Shown here: positions 1 through 5,100 of the stretch, piece after piece
How the letters are laid out: each line of letters opens with the position of its first letter
Position numbering within the stretch: the stretch's first letter is position 1
Assembly (NCBI GenBank): GCA_031266695.1
Contig: JAISAK010000309.1
Coordinates: 1-9,399 of the forward strand
Direction: 5' to 3'
DNA from: Treponema sp.
GTDB lineage: Bacteria > Spirochaetota > Spirochaetia > Treponematales > Breznakiellaceae
Length of the DNA stretch: 9,399 bases
The notes under the pieces: generated by a model
What the model was told of the DNA's origin: nothing
Seen by the model: only the letters and a program-made list of their open reading frames with translations
Database searches by the model: none
Position numbers and translations under genes: made by a program

Positions 1-234
1 GAGTACACGGAGAAAATAGCAGTTAATAATGAGCAGAGAGCAGGTAGCAAAGTAACCACGCTTCGACATCTGTTCCACTCTCCGCTGTCTCTGTCTTCCT
101 TTGCTCATTTGTTGTGCGCCGGGCGTGTGCTGCCGTTTTTCAACAACAGCCCTTATCGGGCTGCTATTGCTCCGCCTCTCGGCCTCTTCCTTATCACTAA
201 AAAGACATCCAGGGTAATAAGCTTATACCCCTGA
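1..234 (+). CDS. Possible C-terminal end of an unrecognised ORF, or repeat-derived open frame
   Basis: Frame 1 is open from the first base of the window to a TGA at 232-234, giving 77 residues with no visible start, so any gene would begin to the left. The peptide is mixed basic and hydrophobic (it includes LSLSSFAHLLCAGRVLPFF) and I recognise no domain. Its last 17 codons lie in the first unit of a repeat array. The matching unit downstream differs at three sites in the aligned 39 bases, and all three fall at codon positions 1 or 2, which argues against selection on a protein. GC is lower than in the real genes. It may be a dispersed-repeat sequence that happens to stay open, or the tail of a decayed gene. 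Low certainty. Confidence 0.2.
   Translation, partial: EYTEKIAVNNEQRAGSKVTTLRHLFHSPLSLSSFAHLLCAGRVLPFFNNSPYRAAIAPPLGLFLITKKTSRVISLYP
141..169. other. Short stem-loop in the left non-coding region
   Basis: CAGCCC (147-152) pairs perfectly with GGGCTG (158-163) around the loop TTATC. The stem extends outward with two mismatches to CAACAA (141-146) and CTATTG (164-169). No T-run follows on the plus strand, so it does not look like a standard intrinsic terminator. CAACAA (141-146) can instead pair with TTGTTG (109-114), so two exclusive folds are possible. Function unknown. Confidence 0.4.
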
Positions 235-482
235 CACCACGAATGAAACACATGAACTTCCCGTGAGAGTGCCAAGTCCACCATGAACGGCTTCATATCT
301 CGGCTTCTTACCTATTGTAAAAACGATATATAAGAGAAGACTTTATACCCTCTTGGCCTTGCCTGCCTTGGCTTCTTCCCTATCACTAAAAAGACATCCA
401 AGGTAATAGACTTTACTCTTGGCACCACGAATGAAAAGAATATCTTCTACAGCGGGCGCGCCAAGTCCGCCGTGAACGACTC
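181..482 (+). repeat. Array of three degenerate direct repeat units
   Basis: Unit A covers 181-300, a shortened unit A' covers 301-368 and unit B covers 369-482. A (181-219) and B (370-408) agree at 36 of 39 bases, around the shared core CACTAAAAAGACATCC. They also share CACCACGAATGAAA (235-248 and 423-436) and GCCAAGTCC (271-279 and 460-468), at near-constant offsets of 188-189 bases. Unit A' keeps only the first half: GGCTTCTT (302-309), CCTAT (311-315), GACTTTA (339-345) and CTCTTGGC (350-357). Small indels separate the copies and put them in different reading frames. B is in an open frame (334-543) without an ATG, whereas A is interrupted. The array resembles a dispersed intergenic repeat that duplicated in place. 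I do not recognise the family. Confidence 0.75.
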
Positions 483-571
483 TGGAATTCCCCGACGGAG
501 CAGACTTCCCAAGGCTGCGAAGGCGGACTCTACAGGCAAGTGAACGGCGGCTTTGGCGCCCCCGCTGTAGA
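446..571. repeat. Large imperfect inverted repeat (32-base arms)
   Basis: The arm at 446-477 pairs with the arm at 540-571 at 27 of 32 positions; the outer 11 base pairs (446-456 with 561-571) are perfect. About 62 bases lie between the arms. The left arm covers the 3' part of repeat unit B, so the right arm is an inverted copy of that part of the repeat. Within the loop, AGTCCGCC (464-471) can also pair with GGCGGACT (522-529). There is no adjacent T-run. The structure lies 65 bases beyond the stop codon of the minus-strand barrel gene, so it would form at the 3' end of that transcript and could protect it or end it. A role in site-specific recombination or as a mobile-element remnant is also possible; I see no transposase or integrase. 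Confidence 0.65.
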
Positions 572-600
572 GGCCATTAATTTTATTTCCTGATGCCTGG

Positions 601-631
601 GAAAAAAATCTTACCTTGCATGTCTTTTTTC
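601..631 (-). terminator. Weak candidate terminator after the barrel gene
   Basis: On the minus strand, five bases after the TAG (638-636), GAAAAAA (631-625) can pair with TTTTTTC (607-601) around a 17-base loop, and the 3' arm is itself a T-run. There is no GC-rich stem, so this is a poor match to a standard intrinsic terminator. The larger inverted repeat at 446-571 may matter more for ending or stabilising this transcript. Confidence 0.2.
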
Positions 632-635
632 TGCC

Positions 636-1913
636 CTAGAAGTCCAGGCGCTGCATTTCGTCAATGCGCCGTTCTATCGTTTCCTGCCCTTCAAGAACCC
701 GGAGGCTTTCCCGGGCGGGTTCGAATTTGGGATCCAGGCTCAGGGCCTCTTCCCAGTTGTACCGGGCTTCGCTGTAGTTTCGCAGGGAATAGGCGTCAAG
801 GCCGGCAAGGTACAGGGTGCTTACCCGATCGGCTGTCTGCCGTCTCCCCTGATCTCCCAGATCGAAGCGCACCCCTATACTTATCCTGTTGAGGGGCTGC
901 ATCTGGGTAAGGAGGTCAAGGCTGTAATTAATGTCAAGGGCTACTTTGTTCAGGGTTACGGCGCTGCCGAGGGTAAGACGGGTGCCGCCGGCTTTGAAAA
1001 GGACGCCCATCCGCATGGAAAGAAAGTCCGTCACACTCACCGCCGTGCCAAGGGCAAAGTAGGGTTTTTCCGAAAGCCGCGGGTCCATCAGATTAAAGGG
1101 CTGGGAAAAATCAAAGGCTATCAGAAAAGGGCGCAGGGGTTTATAGGAAAAAGCCGCCGTAATCACGGTGGGCAGGGGATCCCCCTGGGCCGGCGGGCCG
1201 AGGTTTTTTATAACCAGGGCCGCGGAGCTGTTCCGTTCCCGGGAATAATAGAACTTGAGCAAATCAAAGCGGGTCAGGGTGCCGATATCGGCCATAACCA
1301 TCGCCGTGGACTGGGAGCGGCCCGAATTCGCGATAATATTGTCGTCATTATCCGTGTAGTCCGGGACAAAACGGAAGGCCCCTTTAAGATTCACCCCGGC
1401 CGAAAGGCCCGAAAAATAATAGCTGGAAAGAAAATTATAGGATCCGTTGAGAATCGCCACCGCCTCCGAGTAATACCCCTTGGAAACCCGCTCCCCGTAC
1501 AGATTATATTCGGTAAAGGGGGTGTAAAGCCATTTTCCCCCCGCCGCAAGGCCCAAATCCTTAATCCGGGTGGCAAAGGCGGCCCCCTCAATCTTGGTAT
1601 CGGCAATCCAGTTGTTGTGAAAAAAGGCAAGCTCGGAGCGGGGCAGCAGGGCCGAACCCGCCGGATTGTACTCGATAAAGGAAATATCGTCGGAAACCGC
1701 CGAAAACGCGGTGGCCATACCCTCGGAACGCCCCCCCATAGGGACGTTGAGCACGGGAAAAGCGGTCAAACCGGCGTTATCGTCAATTCCGTAAATGCTG
1801 TCAAGGTAATCCGAGACCGATCCGTAGTCGTCGGCATCGGTATTCAGGGCGCCTGCAAGAACGGCGGAAAAGAGAAAAATAAAATAAAAAAAAATATTCC
1901 ACTGTTTGCCCAT
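636..1913 (-). CDS. UPF0164/FadL-like outer-membrane barrel protein with C-terminal TPR
   Basis: This is probably an outer-membrane beta-barrel of the UPF0164 (FadL/PorV-like) group typical of treponemes; related barrels import hydrophobic compounds or act as secretion partners. From the ATG at 1913 the protein is 425 residues. It opens with a classical signal peptide (MGKQ, then a run rich in Phe, Ile and Leu, with AGA before the likely cleavage site). The mature N-terminus has the family-like stretch NVPMGGRSEGMATAFSAVSD, then EYNPAGSALL at about residues 81-90. Alternating aromatic/polar strand patterns continue to about residue 355. The last 60 residues form one clear TPR (YLAGLDAYSLRNYSEARYNW, then EEALSLDPKF) and a charged helix, probably periplasmic. 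An ATG at 1952 would add 13 residues, LFLFPIYI among them, ahead of the signal peptide. That start has only a weak AGG upstream, and it would place the inverted repeat inside the gene. The 1913 start has no Shine-Dalgarno, so the start is unsettled. The substrate cannot be read from the sequence. Confidence 0.88.
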   Translation of the reverse strand: MGKQWNIFFYFIFLFSAVLAGALNTDADDYGSVSDYLDSIYGIDDNAGLTAFPVLNVPMGGRSEGMATAFSAVSDDISFIEYNPAGSALLPRSELAFFHNNWIADTKIEGAAFATRIKDLGLAAGGKWLYTPFTEYNLYGERVSKGYYSEAVAILNGSYNFLSSYYFSGLSAGVNLKGAFRFVPDYTDNDDNIIANSGRSQSTAMVMADIGTLTRFDLLKFYYSRERNSSAALVIKNLGPPAQGDPLPTVITAAFSYKPLRPFLIAFDFSQPFNLMDPRLSEKPYFALGTAVSVTDFLSMRMGVLFKAGGTRLTLGSAVTLNKVALDINYSLDLLTQMQPLNRISIGVRFDLGDQGRRQTADRVSTLYLAGLDAYSLRNYSEARYNWEEALSLDPKFEPARESLRVLEGQETIERRIDEMQRLDF

Positions 1914-1928
1914 TCGGTTATTAATATA

Positions 1929-1995
1929 TATCGGAAAGAGAAATAAATCCATGAGCCTGTGCCCTGCCTATAGTGTTTTTCATCTCTTTCCGATA
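1929..1995. promoter_or_regulatory. Perfect 13-bp inverted repeat between divergent genes; candidate shared operator
   Basis: TATCGGAAAGAGA (1929-1941) and TCTCTTTCCGATA (1983-1995) are exact reverse complements, separated by 41 bases. Their centres are 54 bp apart, close to five helical turns. They sit between the two divergent starts (1913 and 2041). The right arm fills most of the spacer between the candidate -35 and -10 boxes for the plus-strand genes. The left arm is followed, reading on the minus strand, by an AT-rich stretch with TATATT (1928-1923) just upstream of the barrel start. Two half-sites for a regulator, possibly bridged by a DNA loop, is the simplest reading. A leader hairpin in RNA is the alternative. 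No regulator gene is present in the window. Confidence 0.55.
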
Positions 1996-2005
1996 ATAAT
2001 AGAAT
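1977..2005 (+). promoter_or_regulatory. Candidate sigma-70-type promoter for the TPR-phosphatase operon
   Basis: TTTTCA (1977-1982, four of six matches to TTGACA) and TAGAAT (2000-2005, five of six matches to TATAAT) are separated by exactly 17 bases. Transcription would begin near 2012, leaving a leader of about 29 bases that includes the Shine-Dalgarno at 2028-2033. The right arm of the 13-bp inverted repeat occupies 1983-1995 inside the spacer, where a bound protein would block polymerase. This is pattern matching in an AT-rich stretch, and TATAGT at 1969-1974 is a competing -10-like box. Confidence 0.4.
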
Positions 2006-2027
2006 TAGATGCATTTAGTGATAGATT

Positions 2028-2033
2028 ACGGAG
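2028..2033 (+). promoter_or_regulatory. Shine-Dalgarno that fixes the GTG start of the TPR gene
   Basis: ACGGAG ends seven bases before the GTG at 2041. It supports this start over the in-frame ATG at 1906, which would place about 45 non-signal-like residues ahead of the signal peptide and overlap the divergent gene. Confidence 0.6.
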
Positions 2034-2040
2034 TTCGGCG

Positions 2041-5000
2041 GTGAAAAACCGGCAAAAAGGGCGGATTTTGGGATTCCTCGCGGCTTGCTTTTTTCTCACG
2101 GCGGCCGCCTCCTGTCTTTACGCGGGGGGAAAGAAGGATAAGGCTTTATCCGACGCCGACGATCTGATAAGACGGAAAGAGTACAACGCGGCCCTGGAGA
2201 TATTAAGCGCCTATTCAAAGGAGAACCCCGACAATTTCGAAGAAGCCCAGCGGCGAATCCGGCAAATCTACAGAATCCGGGGAGAATTCAATTCCGTGGC
2301 CGGGGAACTTCTCGATATGGTGGCGGACGGCTCCATTGATAACGCGGAAAAAGTGCTTGAACTAACCAACAGGCTTAGGGAACTGGAATCCAGCTCAAAT
2401 CCGCAGCTCGCCGCCTTTATTACCCGTATCCGCGATCTTGCCCAGTTTGCCTACAACCGGAGCCGCCTGGACAGGATTCTTGTCGAGGGCAGAGATCTTA
2501 TCGATCGGGGCAATTTTGCCCAGGCCCTGGTTGTCTACGCGGGCGGCATGGATCTATATCAGGATGATTTTTTTAACTCCGGTTACGGCAGCGTTATAGA
2601 AGAAGGGGTTTTCAGGGAAATCGAGAACGTCAACCGGGTGATACGGGACTTTCCTTCGGCCGCCCAGTCCCTCGGCGCCCTTGCCTCAAGCTTTACCGTT
2701 GCCCTGGAGCGGGAAGAGCCCTTTTCCCGCCTTGACGCCGCCTACGCCGGCCTGGATCCCGCCGTAGAGCGGTTCACCGTCATGGAAGGGGATCTTTTCA
2801 GAACCGCCGCGTTTTTTGATTTGATTCTGGCGCAGCTCCAGCAGCAGGACAGCAGCATAGGCGACCGCAGTTTTCTTTCCTTTGCGATGCGGCTTATCCG
2901 GGGCCGTTCCGACCAGGGCGTTCCGGAGGGCATGCTGGGAGCCATCGAAGGATTCTGGAACAGCTCCGTAGGCGCGGCGGAGAGCGCCGCCGGCCGGCTT
3001 GCCGAAAGTGTCTATTCAAGGGCCCTTGACGCCGCTTTCGGCCGGGACTATACCGCCGCCCGGAGCGATTTTGAAAGCGCCGGAGGCTATGCCGAATACC
3101 CCCTGGGATTCATCGAAAAGCGGTTCCTGTTCAAGGAAGCGGGGAATCTCCCAAGGGTGGAGATCTTTGACCGCGCCGTCCCCGAAGAAAGCGCCGGCTC
3201 TTTCCTCAAGTACGAATCAATGAGCCAGGCTATTAATTACCTTATCAGCGGCTCTGAATTGGGCGACCGTTACGACGGCATCGCCGACGACTCCGGAGAC
3301 TCCGTTGATCGGTGGAGGGCCGGCACCGATACCGCGGAAGACGCCATGGACCGGGAACAGGGCTACCGGGACAATTACGAGGTCCTGCTGGACGATATTG
3401 AATCGCTTCTTGACGAGGTAAATCAAAGGGCGGCGGAACTGGAAGATTACCGGAACAGGCTTGAGGATCGGCAGGACGCCGACATCCTCAGGTATATCAA
3501 TAACGCCCAGACGCTTGTCGGCGGCATCCACGGTATGGTTTTGGCGGTGGTTCAGGACTCCGCTATCAGGTATTATACCATTGCGAACGGAGAATTTGAG
3601 AAGAACCTTGACGCGCGGCGGGATGAATTTGCCGAGGGGAATCAGTTGATAGAGGGAATAAGCCGCGTAACGGAAAACGACAATACGGTGGTCGATCATT
3701 TTCCCATGGAGGGCCTTGCCGGGCTCACCGGGATGCTCGAAGCGATTACCGGCAATAGCCTGGAAGGAAGCGCCCTTCTTTCCCGTTACGAGGGGGAGCG
3801 CGGCGAAATTGCGGCGGACAACCGGATTAGCGATCTTCAGGGTTCCGCCCGGGCCATGGTTGACGAACTGGCTTCCCTCGGAACAAGGGGGCAGGGGCTT
3901 GCGGCGGCGGCCCGGAACCAGGTTGCCCAGGCCGAGGCCTACAGGATAGACGGAGACCGGCTTTACAGGGAAGCCGAGGCCGCCCTTGCCCAGCAGAATT
4001 TCGACAGGGCCCGGGATCGCCTGCAGCTTACCGCGGAACGGTACAACAACTCCCTTGGCATACAGGAGTCTTCTTCCCTCAGAGACGAATGGGATACGCG
4101 GCTGGTAGTTCTCGGCCAGGAGATCAACCGCCTTGAAAACGAAGTTGTGGTTCGGGAGGTGCGTAATATGGTTACCAACGCCCAGGAAACCTACTTCGCC
4201 GGCAACTTTGAACGGGCCGAGGATCTTCTGGTCCGCGCCCAGAACCGCTGGCATGTCACCAATATCGAGGATAACGAGGAAGTCCTCTATTGGCTCGGCG
4301 TAATCCGGGGCGCCCTTTCCCTGCGTTCCGGCCGGATCATATCTCCCACGGCGCCGCTCTATCCCGAAATGAGCCAGCTCCTGAGCGAAGCGAAAAGAAA
4401 CTACGACGAGGGGGTCCGCTATATTACCGCGGGGCAGCGTACCCTGGGGCTTGCCAAATTCGGCGACGCCCGGCAGAAGACCCAGGAAGTCAAGCTTATG
4501 TTCCCGGTAAACCAGGAGGCGGGCATGCTGGAACTCCGCATGGACCAGCTCACAGACCTGCCCGCTTTCAACGCGTCCTTTGACCGCCGTGTCCAGGAAG
4601 CAAGGGCCGGTACAAGGCGCAGGTCCGTTGAAGCCTTCGCGGATCTTCAGAACCTCGCGGAAATAAACCCCCGTTACACGAACATGACCGCCATTCTCGG
4701 CGAGGCGGAAATCGACATGGGGTACCGGCTGCCGCCGCCCAATCCGAGGGATCTTGCCCGTTCCGCCGAACTTACCCAGGCGGCCCGGCAGGTGCTTGAC
4801 GGAAATATCCGGGCCCAGTACGAAGTCGCGCTGCGGCAGGTTACGGAGGCTATTACCCTTAATCCCAACAACGCCGCCGCGGCGGGCATAAAGGATCGCC
4901 TGCAGATCCTTATGGGCGGCAATACCGAGATTGTCATGGACAGCAATACCCGCCAGGAATATGACAGGGCCCTGCGGGAATTTACGCAGAGGAATTACCT

Positions 5001-5100
5001 TGTCGCCAACGCGATTGTCCAGCAGATTCTGCAGAACCCCCGGAATCGGAATATTCCTCAAATTATAGAATTACAGCGAAGGATTCAGTCGTTATTATGA
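2041..5100 (+). CDS. Large exported TPR-repeat protein (periplasmic or lipid-anchored)
   Basis: The product is 1019 residues and probably a scaffold or adaptor in the envelope; no enzymatic motif is visible. From the GTG, the N-terminus is basic (VKNRQKGR), then hydrophobic (ILGFLAACFFLTAAASC), then LYAGGKKDK. Cys25 in AASC could be a relaxed spirochaetal lipobox; otherwise signal peptidase I could cut after LYA. TPR-like helix pairs are seen near residues 33-70 (IRRKEYNAALEILSAYSKEN), 143-178 (RGNFAQALVVYAGG), 639-760 (QQNFDRARDRL; YFAGNFERAEDLLVRAQNRW) and about 780-840. Two more lie in the last 110 residues (VALRQVTEAITLNPNNAAAA; FTQRNYLVANAIVQQILQNP). The middle (about 425-540) is highly charged and coiled-coil-like. 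The stop overlaps the next start as ATGA, so the two genes are very probably translationally coupled. Exported TPR arrays usually bind peptides or other TPR proteins; the divergent barrel's TPR tail and the phosphatase's outer domains are candidate partners by location only. From memory it may match the TP0855 position in T. pallidum. Confidence 0.92.
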   Translation: MKNRQKGRILGFLAACFFLTAAASCLYAGGKKDKALSDADDLIRRKEYNAALEILSAYSKENPDNFEEAQRRIRQIYRIRGEFNSVAGELLDMVADGSIDNAEKVLELTNRLRELESSSNPQLAAFITRIRDLAQFAYNRSRLDRILVEGRDLIDRGNFAQALVVYAGGMDLYQDDFFNSGYGSVIEEGVFREIENVNRVIRDFPSAAQSLGALASSFTVALEREEPFSRLDAAYAGLDPAVERFTVMEGDLFRTAAFFDLILAQLQQQDSSIGDRSFLSFAMRLIRGRSDQGVPEGMLGAIEGFWNSSVGAAESAAGRLAESVYSRALDAAFGRDYTAARSDFESAGGYAEYPLGFIEKRFLFKEAGNLPRVEIFDRAVPEESAGSFLKYESMSQAINYLISGSELGDRYDGIADDSGDSVDRWRAGTDTAEDAMDREQGYRDNYEVLLDDIESLLDEVNQRAAELEDYRNRLEDRQDADILRYINNAQTLVGGIHGMVLAVVQDSAIRYYTIANGEFEKNLDARRDEFAEGNQLIEGISRVTENDNTVVDHFPMEGLAGLTGMLEAITGNSLEGSALLSRYEGERGEIAADNRISDLQGSARAMVDELASLGTRGQGLAAAARNQVAQAEAYRIDGDRLYREAEAALAQQNFDRARDRLQLTAERYNNSLGIQESSSLRDEWDTRLVVLGQEINRLENEVVVREVRNMVTNAQETYFAGNFERAEDLLVRAQNRWHVTNIEDNEEVLYWLGVIRGALSLRSGRIISPTAPLYPEMSQLLSEAKRNYDEGVRYITAGQRTLGLAKFGDARQKTQEVKLMFPVNQEAGMLELRMDQLTDLPAFNASFDRRVQEARAGTRRRSVEAFADLQNLAEINPRYTNMTAILGEAEIDMGYRLPPPNPRDLARSAELTQAARQVLDGNIRAQYEVALRQVTEAITLNPNNAAAAGIKDRLQILMGGNTEIVMDSNTRQEYDRALREFTQRNYLVANAIVQQILQNPRNRNIPQIIELQRRIQSLL
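5078..5083 (+). promoter_or_regulatory. Distant Shine-Dalgarno for the phosphatase gene
   Basis: GAAGGA lies inside the end of the TPR gene, 13 bases before the ATG at 5097. That spacing is long, so re-initiation through the ATGA overlap is probably the main way ribosomes enter this gene. Confidence 0.35.

Noticed and set aside
181..482. CRISPR array
   Set aside because: Only three diverged copies are present, one of them shortened. Repeat units are over 100 bases, there are no regular unique spacers, and no cas genes are nearby.
446..571. Integron attC recombination site
   Set aside because: The hairpin is long enough, but I do not find properly placed RYYYAAC and GTTRRRY core sites at its ends, and no integrase or cassette gene is present.
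593..892. Plus-strand open frame of 99 codons overlapping the end of the barrel gene
   Set aside because: It is antisense to the TPR tail of the barrel, has no ribosome site, and its peptide has no recognisable features.
1906..2040. Upstream extension of the TPR gene to an ATG at 1906
   Set aside because: It would put 45 residues before a textbook signal peptide, has no better ribosome site than the GTG at 2041, overlaps the divergent gene start and covers the inverted repeat.
3217..5061. Long open frame (614 codons) on the minus strand, antisense to the TPR gene
   Set aside because: It lies wholly inside a gene with clear TPR repeats and signal peptide. Its translation has no domain or signal and is rich in Gly, Val and Pro as expected from reading GC-rich codons backwards.
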